A DNA stretch of 64,000 nucleotides from Bin55 sp964511425. GTDB lineage: Bacteria; Pseudomonadota; Gammaproteobacteria; Pseudomonadales; Azotimanducaceae. Where the stretch lies: contig CAZEFI010000006.1 of NCBI GenBank assembly GCA_964511425.1, forward strand, positions 19,320-83,319, written 5' to 3'. The notes under the pieces are model-generated. The model saw only the letters and a program-made list of their open reading frames with translations. It did no database searches and was not told the origin of the DNA. Of this stretch, positions 19,001-27,024 are shown one piece after another (position 1 is the stretch's first letter; every line of letters starts with the position of its first letter). The position numbers and the translations under genes were made by a program.

Positions 19001-19878
19001 AGATCAATGTGTAGATTCGTCAGGTCTTTATCTTCTTCTTTGCGTGCTACAAGTTCTTCCAGTAACTCTGGAAGGTTCCCAGCTTTGCGATAGGATTCGT
19101 CCACCAAGGTCAGTGCGTACAAAGCATCAAAACGGGTTTCAGCAGACTCGTACGCAAGCCAAGCATTCTGTTGTGCGAGTTCGAAGTTCTCTGCGAGGAT
19201 CGACCATTCCGTGATTCGGAGTAATTGGCGAAAATAGTATTTACTTTCTGGATTTGGTTGGTACAGCTCGACTGCTGTGATAGGGTGTCCCAACACGGCC
19301 AATGTGAGAGCTGCACGATTCTTAAATTCCTGGCTCTGTGCTGCGGCTAAATCGACTAACGCTTCGACGTTCGTGGGTTGTACATCAATCATCGCAAGCC
19401 GAATGCGAATGAACTGCTGTTCCTCTGCAAGTTTGGTGAGTTCGAGTGTCTTTTCGTACCATTCGACTGCTTCTCCCTTTTTTCCTTGAGCATCAAGCAG
19501 TCGTGCTTTAAGGAGGGTGCCGTCTGTAGTTTCTTCAAGCTCTAAGGCTAAATCTCCTTGTTCGATTGCACTGTCGAACTGCCCATAACGCCAATAGAGA
19601 TGCGCCATTGAAAGGTATGACTTGACACGAGTTCGCATGTTGGTACTTACATCTTCGGCAATATTCCGCAAGTCTTCGATGGCTGGATCTAGATTTCGAT
19701 GTGTCAGAATTACATCGTTGAATACTCGATACACAAGATCTAAATCTAAGCGTTCTTCCGTTTTGTTTGCTTCGTGGAGTTCCTCTAGCGGTTTTGCGAA
19801 AAGTGTCGCAGTCATTAAGATCGTAATGACTGATAGGAACGGGACGAGTACTAGATTTAAACGGCGTTTCATTTTCAT
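13024..19878 (-). CDS. Giant exported TPR protein, paralog B
   Basis: The 2284-aa protein has a typical Sec signal (basic MKMKRRL start, hydrophobic core, LFA cleavage site near residue 29) and then a TPR solenoid that aligns with paralogs A and C. Shared landmarks include SYLSMAHLYWRYGQFDSA, VLSMSGFTEEAIESYRLAL, EFVVAIDGILNM and SISQAGIRRLSVLRELVTM. Around residues 1090-1140 it carries a unique Ser/Glu/Met-rich insertion (EESDDESAEEGESTGSAES and following). Cysteines in GDCPTLEQ (near 1491) and KQCFPEE (near 1533) are conserved in the family, and the C-terminus ends LEVRVL. Its start has no clear Shine-Dalgarno sequence. Length, export signal and paralogy are seen; a scaffold role in a MoxR/VWA system is inference. 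Confidence 0.85.
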   Translation of the reverse strand: MKMKRRLNLVLVPFLSVITILMTATLFAKPLEELHEANKTEERLDLDLVYRVFNDVILTHRNLDPAIEDLRNIAEDVSTNMRTRVKSYLSMAHLYWRYGQFDSAIEQGDLALELEETTDGTLLKARLLDAQGKKGEAVEWYEKTLELTKLAEEQQFIRIRLAMIDVQPTNVEALVDLAAAQSQEFKNRAALTLAVLGHPITAVELYQPNPESKYYFRQLLRITEWSILAENFELAQQNAWLAYESAETRFDALYALTLVDESYRKAGNLPELLEELVARKEEDKDLTNLHIDLLTDFEQYDEAIALFQSMDTDPTDLSTRYRLLQIYDVARRTDEMVAEYRRLIREEPNTVLWYSGLASHFVSVAQPEESLKVWFLLEENNTDDIDILTHGGRYMSQMGFEAESMAIVERHRAKHGPTTTGQIFLFEKHLANGRYDEATAELQTLSAALPKNSGDLRTVADAYERLQRFDLALEVFVQVQESEEEKLGYDDRMRLAWLESVAGNREEAMRLWQDIWLQEDKPARRNFAEAQFLLLAAELNQLAKIAIDIERKLYNQEADKNEINLLVRIYTQVSDAFSAREVIEEFATYSDVSETERLRQIGLVYLQLNEYDKYDQVLRELVDIDEENRMEHIQNIVLNAVAYTVNEEAEDRLEDIFYWLEELRKYDHDAVTGEFEASVLSMSGFTEEAIESYRLALVQQPDNSDNMLLMGELMKESDRTDEAVAIFQYIAEHAKDDNEFVVAIDGILNMFGQQRFGQRLGFNRQAAFKWAHRIILERITQREDKFYLYTLLAEIATEFLDTESEFVAIENSISQAGIRRLSVLRELVTMSTPGQGWFFYGRSVNDPDRQITYGRRLIGLRQQLPPEVYISIAKTLLSQDDELGAEKALDLIQDITGDLDVNQTKADLFQEAGFYKKALAFYSHALVLNQNNILLLIKTAALREGNGQEEVAADLYMKGILNVLRGQPAQLYAGVPVAGTRMGWGGAQNTSVNRDYNTYYEPLIQGLIATWPQDPEKSAQQFAILRNFFDEELEYIQTLPRRDEGLQITSFSRLDYFCRFVRRLCSVLEHYEFAHAMDLELARVFLEESDDESAEEGESTGSAESRMAATMMQSMGGLISVTSSMMPGEEEAVSFADYLKTDYEANGLHLSDELKELLRDTTEELSSETSEDVKLLSQELNKAIESNDVERTARLLKIVEPPKPVAQIFYDFLDEPEDDVKPSLPVNPYMQGSVGVANPRDVLGYARATLGESEYTRMVPIISGKFQGEPSRLLATISTDPDLITDLEEVVGPFFQSFAEIKDLLEIPDNTHLRQTLQYGNSGFWRYVQKWEKPSESIELFEYIVNNIADNTRPGQPYLYSLPAMYRELISQKLNASQKRTLQEATIEMVKMIDFQEEYVTTYVWDLVAVFDAHPDNLDVLVKVYEAVDERMAEDWKLKEVLPAYYEGSKKDAFLTLLDVEPNQYVSYRLQNLIGSHFQDEIVASVQSFVDGDCPTLEQVTKIENHALNSFNRFVSDRQKYITLRNDYYRALKQCFPEETRYRTQLLRWTLQENKPAEARALFNEVYELDPENETIRTAFYFWNKQREFFVDALKIATDGGPDLRSRDVIEDIVARNDESWRTGDTEAYILYYMTPSDLRPSQDSSASTMSNRYPKNITRAATKILELDETATTKDAAEAVRLFWRNINIQNLDTSSPVYIGSSSSLMFLEWPFDEEMINRVNFYGYSSYFLGNFAFNWSSYLSFTNRTYGVEEDYERLLDHTTKNFPLGRELELLLRSQTNPYNPYQYMYFSRSRTDEKSRWYEVIRAAYAHHPEDLRQRLQELTDKILTGVANEHEFMMWMHLTNESQTPPSPDVIANFKKWARGIDDPTQPQLLNVARFFAGLEEWDEAIEIYQLLVLNRADFNEFTSQRYYNYSQEQQLSVSLIIDDVIEWLPVTESRKFVKSMLPIVQRFDDRELGQIMSDVFNLESLSKVFRPAEVFELAREVRSTTIVPDRHNTRLKPFEAIPLLKGISVLIDDTEYGEALNQLEKLIVKENVASSSDIGDLNVGQDSFYNRSDDLYYLSTLVREFSNSLGITIPFRQPQPPNPKFVSSAELLFALRDEIFDFENGEWMDRLTTSLISFLDKETVETKFVVELLAVLYNEFYKLEQFESSNGLAIALNTWLARQLENPTRSDLAPFAYLATEAEFPVSSKLFAQMISHGFFTTEQRVSLIQKLRETSEPDDVFLAIREIPVEMSGLSILKELREVGALVDEEEFVSDLDERIEALESALDTLEVRVL

Positions 19879-20012
19879 AGGTAAGAATTTCTTCGAGAGT
19901 TGATTGAAGTTGAAAGTAGCTCAACGCTTAGTATAAGTATAAAGTAGTTGATATTCTCCCCTGCCGATGAGCTACTCACTCGTTGTGATAGGGGCTGGAG
20001 CGAGAATAATGG

Positions 20013-20028
20013 AGTGTGTCCACACACT
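20013..20028. repeat. Perfect inverted repeat in the gap between giant TPR genes
   Basis: AGTGTGT and ACACACT are exact complements separated by CC. It lies in the 269-base gap between paralog C (stop 20148) and paralog B (start 19878). It could be an operator or a small hairpin. A TATACT box on the minus strand near 19930 might be a promoter for paralog B, but its -35 is poor. Confidence 0.4.
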
Positions 20029-20147
20029 ACTTCAAAGTTCGTAATCCGAACGCTAGGCTACGATAGGACGGGTGAAACCGAAGTAGCCGTTTAATTCATT
20101 CAGTGATTACTCGCCAATATTGAAAGTCGGCACTGTTTTTGCTTGAA

Positions 20148-23100
20148 TTAGAGTACCGTCGTTTCTAACTCTTGATAGGCGTCTTCTAAGTTTTGAATTC
20201 TCAAGGAAACTACGTCTACAAAGTCCTCTTCGTTCGCGCGTCGAGCAATCTTATCGAGAACTCGAAGCACCGACAGACCCGCGGATTCAATAGAGATTGA
20301 TTTTGCTGTGTCAAATGCTACTTCCGCAGTAGTCGAATCGTGCAATGTGTTCAGTATTGTTACGATATCGGAAGGCTGTAAAACGTCCAGTTCGAACGCA
20401 TACTTTACAACCTGTGGGTCTAGCGGAAATTCCGCGTCAATCGCAAGCCGGAGAAATGGCCGAATGCTGTGTTGATCTAGCGAACGGTGATATTGCGTGA
20501 GCCACGCGCTTATTTTTGACCATGAGTTTGCCACTTTCTCGGGGTCGTCGCGCAAGTTGTACTCGAAAGCAATCACCGAAAGCATTTCGATCAAACCACG
20601 TTCATCCATGTCTTCATTGTCGAGCCACTTTGTCAACGATGTGACTAGCAAATTCATCCATTCGTCGTTGTCAAAATCGAAGATTGTGTTTCGTTCTCGG
20701 AACAGTGCCATCACGTTCGGCGATACTAACGGAACCTCCGCTTCTGAGCCCATTCCCTCGGGACCTCCGCTGACATTGATACTAACGGGACCGCCACCAC
20801 TAACTATCGCCATGGAACTCAACATCGCTTGGGCTTGCGCTACACTCATTGAAATCGAAGAGCCTCCCATAGAAATCACACTGCTACCAAGACTAGCGTT
20901 GGCGAGAGCTTCAGCATTATCTTGTTCGTCTGATTCATCTTCTTGCACTTTTATGAAGATAGGTTTCAGATACCCGATAGCTTCTGATAATTCTCCATTA
21001 GAAACTAAAACGCGTATTACCTGTACGAGTGGTGACACTTGTTCGAATTCAGGAGCGACGCTTCGTTTCGCATTATTTAGAAACTCTTCCATAGAAGGTC
21101 GTATTCGTTTTGCGACATCAAGTACTTCGTTGGTGGGATAGACACGAGACAACAATTTCACCGCTGTAGCGTCAAGATGATGTTCAGAAATTTCAAATTC
21201 AAACGGTCGTACCATTGGCAAAATTCGCTCAACAAATTGTTGTGCGTGCGATTCCGATGTGTGCTCTTTTACGGTGTCGATTAACCCAAACAAATCGACG
21301 GGGTTATCAGGCTCATTACCATATCCGAAAAACCTGTTTACTTGACCAAATTGAGGGTCCGTACGAGACAGATCCAGAGCATACAACGTGAAGTAATCAA
21401 TTGCTTTATCCCAAACTTTCGCACGCGCGAACATTTGTGCTATGTTGAGAATCTGACGTGGAGTGTGACTTGTTTGTTCCACGACCCACTGCTCAACTTG
21501 CTCAAGCAGATCTGATGTCAATTCCTGTTCAGCACTGTTGGAGAGATATAGCCACAGACTAAATTCGTGCTTATCTGCTGATTCTTCCAAAATTGCTGAG
21601 GTAAGTTCAGCTACTCGTTCGTCGCGCGCATCCGGATGGTCTGTGTAAGCCTTCACGAGGAGTTCGTACCACTGTTGCGAATGATCTCTCTGTACAGGCG
21701 ATTGTGCAATGAAATGTAGTTCTAGATCGCGACCGACAGAAAACTCATGCACCACCCAATCTAGCAGTGCTTCAGGCACTTCAGGTTGTTCAACACTCTT
21801 TTGCATGAGATATTGCGCCAATGTGCTAGAGAAGTTTCCCATCGGGTATCCAGAGTATCCGTAGAAATCGATGTTCTCGAGCTCGTTTAGGTCAACCGGC
21901 CAATTCAAAAACATTCCTAACGCTCCACCGGGCAAGTAAAAGCGTCTATCTCCACCTAAATTTTGAGTGTTGAGATTTCGCCAAAAGAGCCGGATGGCAT
22001 CGCCTGCATCGGTCGTCGTATTAGTGTCATCAAGTTGTGCAAGTGCGTCGGCCGCAACTTTGATGTTCTTCGGTATAAGGTCAACCATAGAACGTCCGGG
22101 AGGCATGATTCCTTCGAACATATTGCCTCTGGCTCGAATCTGTTGCAAGATGGCGTCTGGGTGATTGCCATAGGAGTATCTGGATTCGTCGTTGCGCTTC
22201 AATATGTCGTCCAAAATATCTCGCTTCGTTAGATCAGGTTCACCGTCGTGTGCAACTGCGAGAGCCGCGACGTAGTCTTCCTGCTGCTCATTCCATAGGA
22301 AATAGGCAGTACGGATACCTTCTACAGTGTTGTCGAACTCATACCCATTCCTCAATTGTTCCGCAATTCGACTATTCACACCGCCTTGGATTGAGGTAAC
22401 AATCAGATTGCGCAAGTACTCTACATTTTCCGGGAAACACTCCAATAGACTCTTCCCAAGTTCGTACTCATCAATCTCCGCGTCAAAACTGGGACCGAAG
22501 AACCCTCGACTAGGTATCAACATCGCAATCTGATCTTCAGTAGGGCATTCTCCATTCATCATTGCCTTAAGCATCGCGTTTGCTTGTTCTCCAAAGTATT
22601 GCCTGATCGCAGATTGCACGGAGAACACCCAACGAGTGTCTAAGTTTGACTCTAACAATTTGAGAAAAGCAGCATCTTTATTTTCATCAAAAAAGTCTTC
22701 GAAGATCCCAACAACATCTAGACCCAATTCGGTCTTTTGAGTGATCATGTCGATGACATCTAAGTGTAGGTTTTGATTGTTCTCATGAACTTTGAAGTTG
22801 AGAACTAAGTTCAGCAAAGACGACATAACATACTCGTCTTGAAAATCGATGTGACTGATCAGGTCCGCCGCAGCAGTTTTGAATCTGTTACGTTGTTGCC
22901 GATCCCACTCCAATTCGATCAAATCTGAATACATACTGATATGTTCGTAAAGTAGGTTCCGCATCATCGGGTTGTTGCTAGGAGGCTGAGCAACCTGATA
23001 TTCGAAGAACTGCAAGAGTTCGTCGTCGTTTTCGCGAGTTTTTAAATAGATCCAAATGCTTCGGTTGAAGCCATAAGCACGGGATAAAAATTGTTTAGTT

Positions 23101-26100
23101 TCAGGGGTTTCGAGCAAATCGACAATCTCGTCAACTGATTCAAAGAACGGTCCGTAATCTGCTTCGATCTCTTGAATGAGGTTTGAATTCCGTTGTAACA
23201 ATTGAATCAGTTCTTGCGGATTTTCTTTGATTCTTGAAACGATAGTCGACGTAAGACGTGCTACCGTCACTTCGTCAAACAACTGTTTCGCGTATCGCAG
23301 TGCTTGTTGGTAATTTCGATTGGATACCATGTCGTAGAACACTTCTTCCACGGGTTCCGGTAAGGTCATAATTGCCGCGAGCCGTGTAATGCGATCAACA
23401 TTTTGTTGTTGCACCGCTCTGGTGAAATCTCTAGCGAGTGCATGGTCGTCAACGTTCTCTTCTGAAGCGAGGGCATGATCTTCCGTACGCCGGTCCTCAG
23501 GTACCATCGCGTGAATTTCATTGGGTATCTTGAGCCCATACATCTTATACTGGCTTTTTAGGTACGTATAAAAGTCGGCAGACTCTACGGTTCTCGTGAT
23601 CCTATCACCACTGGGAAGTGTAATCGTGGTCGTAGAGGTAGTTTTCTCCGGTTCCGGTGCGTCGTTTTTGCTTGTAGCGTCATCTGCGTCGGTTGCAGGA
23701 TCGATGAACACTTTAGCTAGCTGCTGATCTCGGGCATAGACAAATTCTTCTTGGCCAACTGTTGCTCCAAGTCGTCGTATGAACTGTGCAAGATGATCTA
23801 AGCGTGAGTAGCGCGGTAGATGGGCTTTTTCTTCGTCACCTCTCATCTCAATCACGTTTGCAAGTTCGTTCTGAAACATCGCGTCAATGTCCGTGAGATT
23901 TGAGGCAACTTCTTGGTCGTCTTTTGGCCAGGTCGCGATTACTCCTTGTGTAAAAGGCTCAAAGAATGTTTCATAATCACGATTCACACTTAAATTCCGG
24001 CTCGCTCCAATCATCTGCACCCCAGCAGGAAACATCGATTGAAGATTTGAAGGTGCTCTTGATTCGGTATGAAGTCTATCGGGTTGGGTACGCAACACGT
24101 TCAATAAGCCTTTCATATATAGTGTGTTAGCGACATCGAGCTGGCCGTTCGCTTCTCGTAATACAGCCGTCTTTAACAGTAGGGTGATATCGTCCTGATT
24201 CAGTGCTAACGCGACACTGTATGATGCCAGTGCCTTCTTAGCATAACCAGCTTCTTGAAACAAGTCAGCTTTTGTTTGGTTTACGTCGATTTGGCCGGTG
24301 ATGTCCCGGACTAAATTCAAAGACTTTTCTGCACCTAGAGTGTCTTCTCGTTCTAACAACGTTTTCGCCAGACTGATGTAGACTTCTGGTGGTAGCTGCT
24401 GTCGAAGACCAATTAAGCGGCGACCGTATCGGAGTTGGCGTTCCGTGTCTCCTGCTTTTTGATTCAGCGAGTAGAAGCCCGCGTCTCGAGTCGACATGGT
24501 AACCAACTCGCGAAGTACGGAGAGGCGGCGAATTCCCGCCTGTGAAATTGAATTTTCGACCGCGACGAACTCTCCCTCGGTATCGAGAGTCTCCAACGCG
24601 ATTTCACCAAGTAAAGTGTACAGATAAAACTTGTCTTCGCGTCCAGTGACTCTCTCCAGAATAATTCGGTGGGCCCACCGGAAGGTGGCTTGGTCGTTAG
24701 GTGGAAGACGTTGTCCAAATCGTTCCTGCCCAATCATGTTGAGAATGCCGTCTATCGCTACCACAAACTCGTTATCGTTGTCGGCGTGTTCGGCTACATA
24801 CTGGAATACTGCTACAGCCTCATCGGTGCGACCAGATTCTTTCATCAAGTCACCCATCAGCAGTAGGTTATCACTATGTTGAGGGTGTCTGACTAACGCG
24901 TACCGGTAACTTTCAATTGCCTCTTCCGTGAATCCGCTCATTGAGAGAACGCTAGCTTCAAATTCGCCGGTAACGGCTTCCTCATCAAACAATCGTAACT
25001 GCTCCAACCAATGTTGGATGTCCTCTAGCTTCTCATCGCTCTCCTCTTGCACCGTAAAAGCGACCATGTTGAGCACGATGTTTTGGATGTGTTCAATTCG
25101 ATTCTCGGGGTCGATTTCTTCCAGTTGTCGAAGAATTTTGTCATATTTGTCGTATTCTTGTAGTTGCAAATAGACCAACCCTAATTGCCGAAGTTTCTCC
25201 ACTTCGGGTATGTCCGCGTACCTTGCATATTGTTCAACAACCTCTGCGGCGGAGAACGAATCGCCAACCTCTGTGTAAATACGCACTAGTAGGTTAATTT
25301 CATTCTTGCTCGCCGTCTTGTCCGTGAGTTTGTTTTCAATGTCAATTGCGATTCGAGCGAGTTTATTAAGTTCTGCAGCGATTAATAGGAATTGCCCCTC
25401 GGCGAACGCGCGCCGGGCTGGAGAGTCTTCTTGGACCCAAATTTCCTGCCACAACCGCAAAGCTTCCTCGCGGTTGCCGATCACACTATGAAGCCATGCT
25501 AAACGCATTCGATCGTCATATCCCAGTGCTTCTCCCTGGTGTTCTTCCACCTTAGCAAAAATCTCAAGGGCGTTTTCGTATTTTTGCAAGCGCTCGTATG
25601 CATCTGCGACGGAACGTAAGTCACCGGCGTCTTCCGGAAGATACTCTACGAGTTCATTCAGTGCGGTGATCGCTTCGTTATTTCGCCCTTTGTTTAGGTG
25701 AACTTCGAAAAGAAACATCTGCCCGGTCGTTGTTACACCATGAGTGTCACGATGTCGTTCCACCATAGCGATACTCTCTGCTTCAAAGCCCATTTGACCC
25801 ATCAATCGGCTAGCATGAACCAGTATGTCAATATTGTCAGAATTGTTCTTTTCTAACGTTTCCCATACCTCTGCAGCGCGGGCCGGTTCAGCGACAGCGA
25901 CATAATGCGAAGCTAGTCCAGAGTACCACAACACTGTGTTGGGTTCTGCGGTAATGAGACGTTCGTACTCTGCGATCATCTCATCGGTGCGTTTCGATAC
26001 ATCGTAAATCTGCAATAACCGAAAACGGGCCTCGAGATCGGTCGGATCAAGCTCCATTGACCGGTACAGTTCGATGGCTTCGTCATAACGCTCTAAGTCG

Positions 26101-26993
26101 CTCAATAAGTCGATATGAAGATCTACAAGGTCTTCGTCCTTATCAACACGATTGGTAAGTTCATTAACGAGAACGTCTAACTCATCGCTGTGTCGGTATG
26201 CCTCATCGACCAACGTTAGTGCGTAGAGTCCGTCGAATCGAATGTCAGTATTGTCGTAGGCTAACCACGCAAACTTTTGTGCCGATTCATAGTCTTCCGC
26301 AATGATTGCCCACTCAGCATACCGAATTAATTGGCGAAAATATTTTTCATCATCGGGATTTGGTTTATACAGTTCAAGTGCTTTATCGGTGTGTCCGAGT
26401 ACCGCTAACGTAATAGCGGCTCGGTTTTTGAATTCTTGATCTCGATTGATTGCCAGCGAGTAGAGTGCATCGACGTTTGTTTTGTCGGTGTCAATCATCG
26501 CGAGCCGAATTTGAATAAATTCTTTTTCGTCTGGATTGTCAGTACGAGCAAAAGCGTTTTCGTAGTGAGCGAGAGCTAGTTCTTCATCACCGTTAGCATC
26601 TGCTATTCTGCCTGCTAAGACATAGTAGTCGACGTCAAGTTCACTTTTTAGCTCCTCGTTTTCTGCGAGTAAAGTCAGGATTTCTGTCGCTGTTGGTAGC
26701 TGCCCGTAACGCCAATATAAATGGGCTACTGACAAGTACGATTTTGTTCTATGCCAGGGGGTGTTTGAAGGATCTTCAGCTGTTTCCGTCAGCGTCGACA
26801 CAGCATCTTCAATGCTTTGGTTTTCTATGATCGACTCGTTAAACACATCGGCAATCGAGTCTAGCGATAGTCTTCCTTTCTGTGCGTTACTGTTGTTCAG
26901 CAACTCTAGGGTAGGTGTTGTCGCAAAAATCGTCCCGCTAGCTACGAATAGTGCTAGACAGATCAGCGAGGAGGTGAGTGGTGTGACTTTCAT
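20148..26993 (-). CDS. Giant exported TPR protein, paralog C
   Basis: The 2281-aa protein begins with a Sec signal (MKVTPLTSSLICLALFVASG, cleavage plausible after TIFA) and continues as a TPR solenoid like paralogs A and B. It is the first giant gene after the VWA gene, with a 31-base gap, so it is most directly tied to the MoxR/VWA operon. Two inserts set it apart. One is a Thr/Glu-rich stretch near residues 1105-1140. The other is a Ser/Gly/Met/Ala-rich low-complexity segment near residues 2025-2085 (GSSVISMGGSSISMSVAQAQ and following). Conserved cysteines occur in GECPTEDQ (near 1481) and LECFPEN (near 1518). It lacks the C-x6-C pair that A and B have near residues 1060-1075. The C-terminus ends LETTVL. 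Function unknown. Confidence 0.85.
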   Translation of the reverse strand: MKVTPLTSSLICLALFVASGTIFATTPTLELLNNSNAQKGRLSLDSIADVFNESIIENQSIEDAVSTLTETAEDPSNTPWHRTKSYLSVAHLYWRYGQLPTATEILTLLAENEELKSELDVDYYVLAGRIADANGDEELALAHYENAFARTDNPDEKEFIQIRLAMIDTDKTNVDALYSLAINRDQEFKNRAAITLAVLGHTDKALELYKPNPDDEKYFRQLIRYAEWAIIAEDYESAQKFAWLAYDNTDIRFDGLYALTLVDEAYRHSDELDVLVNELTNRVDKDEDLVDLHIDLLSDLERYDEAIELYRSMELDPTDLEARFRLLQIYDVSKRTDEMIAEYERLITAEPNTVLWYSGLASHYVAVAEPARAAEVWETLEKNNSDNIDILVHASRLMGQMGFEAESIAMVERHRDTHGVTTTGQMFLFEVHLNKGRNNEAITALNELVEYLPEDAGDLRSVADAYERLQKYENALEIFAKVEEHQGEALGYDDRMRLAWLHSVIGNREEALRLWQEIWVQEDSPARRAFAEGQFLLIAAELNKLARIAIDIENKLTDKTASKNEINLLVRIYTEVGDSFSAAEVVEQYARYADIPEVEKLRQLGLVYLQLQEYDKYDKILRQLEEIDPENRIEHIQNIVLNMVAFTVQEESDEKLEDIQHWLEQLRLFDEEAVTGEFEASVLSMSGFTEEAIESYRYALVRHPQHSDNLLLMGDLMKESGRTDEAVAVFQYVAEHADNDNEFVVAIDGILNMIGQERFGQRLPPNDQATFRWAHRIILERVTGREDKFYLYTLLGEIALETLDTEGEFVAVENSISQAGIRRLSVLRELVTMSTRDAGFYSLNQKAGDTERQLRYGRRLIGLRQQLPPEVYISLAKTLLEREDTLGAEKSLNLVRDITGQIDVNQTKADLFQEAGYAKKALASYSVALALNQDDITLLLKTAVLREANGQLDVANTLYMKGLLNVLRTQPDRLHTESRAPSNLQSMFPAGVQMIGASRNLSVNRDYETFFEPFTQGVIATWPKDDQEVASNLTDIDAMFQNELANVIEMRGDEEKAHLPRYSRLDHLAQFIRRLGATVGQEEFVYARDQQLAKVFIDPATDADDATSKNDAPEPEKTTSTTTITLPSGDRITRTVESADFYTYLKSQYKMYGLKIPNEIHAMVPEDRRTEDHALASEENVDDHALARDFTRAVQQQNVDRITRLAAIMTLPEPVEEVFYDMVSNRNYQQALRYAKQLFDEVTVARLTSTIVSRIKENPQELIQLLQRNSNLIQEIEADYGPFFESVDEIVDLLETPETKQFLSRAYGFNRSIWIYLKTRENDDELLQFFEYQVAQPPSNNPMMRNLLYEHISMYSDLIELEWDRQQRNRFKTAAADLISHIDFQDEYVMSSLLNLVLNFKVHENNQNLHLDVIDMITQKTELGLDVVGIFEDFFDENKDAAFLKLLESNLDTRWVFSVQSAIRQYFGEQANAMLKAMMNGECPTEDQIAMLIPSRGFFGPSFDAEIDEYELGKSLLECFPENVEYLRNLIVTSIQGGVNSRIAEQLRNGYEFDNTVEGIRTAYFLWNEQQEDYVAALAVAHDGEPDLTKRDILDDILKRNDESRYSYGNHPDAILQQIRARGNMFEGIMPPGRSMVDLIPKNIKVAADALAQLDDTNTTTDAGDAIRLFWRNLNTQNLGGDRRFYLPGGALGMFLNWPVDLNELENIDFYGYSGYPMGNFSSTLAQYLMQKSVEQPEVPEALLDWVVHEFSVGRDLELHFIAQSPVQRDHSQQWYELLVKAYTDHPDARDERVAELTSAILEESADKHEFSLWLYLSNSAEQELTSDLLEQVEQWVVEQTSHTPRQILNIAQMFARAKVWDKAIDYFTLYALDLSRTDPQFGQVNRFFGYGNEPDNPVDLFGLIDTVKEHTSESHAQQFVERILPMVRPFEFEISEHHLDATAVKLLSRVYPTNEVLDVAKRIRPSMEEFLNNAKRSVAPEFEQVSPLVQVIRVLVSNGELSEAIGYLKPIFIKVQEDESDEQDNAEALANASLGSSVISMGGSSISMSVAQAQAMLSSMAIVSGGGPVSINVSGGPEGMGSEAEVPLVSPNVMALFRERNTIFDFDNDEWMNLLVTSLTKWLDNEDMDERGLIEMLSVIAFEYNLRDDPEKVANSWSKISAWLTQYHRSLDQHSIRPFLRLAIDAEFPLDPQVVKYAFELDVLQPSDIVTILNTLHDSTTAEVAFDTAKSISIESAGLSVLRVLDKIARRANEEDFVDVVSLRIQNLEDAYQELETTVL

Positions 26994-27024
26994 GGAAAGG
27001 ACCCTCGTCGTGTCATGTGTGCAG

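Noticed and set aside
20497..21141. 214-aa open frame on the plus strand
   Set aside because: It is antisense to giant TPR paralog C, has no recognisable domain, and arises from the codon use of the real gene.
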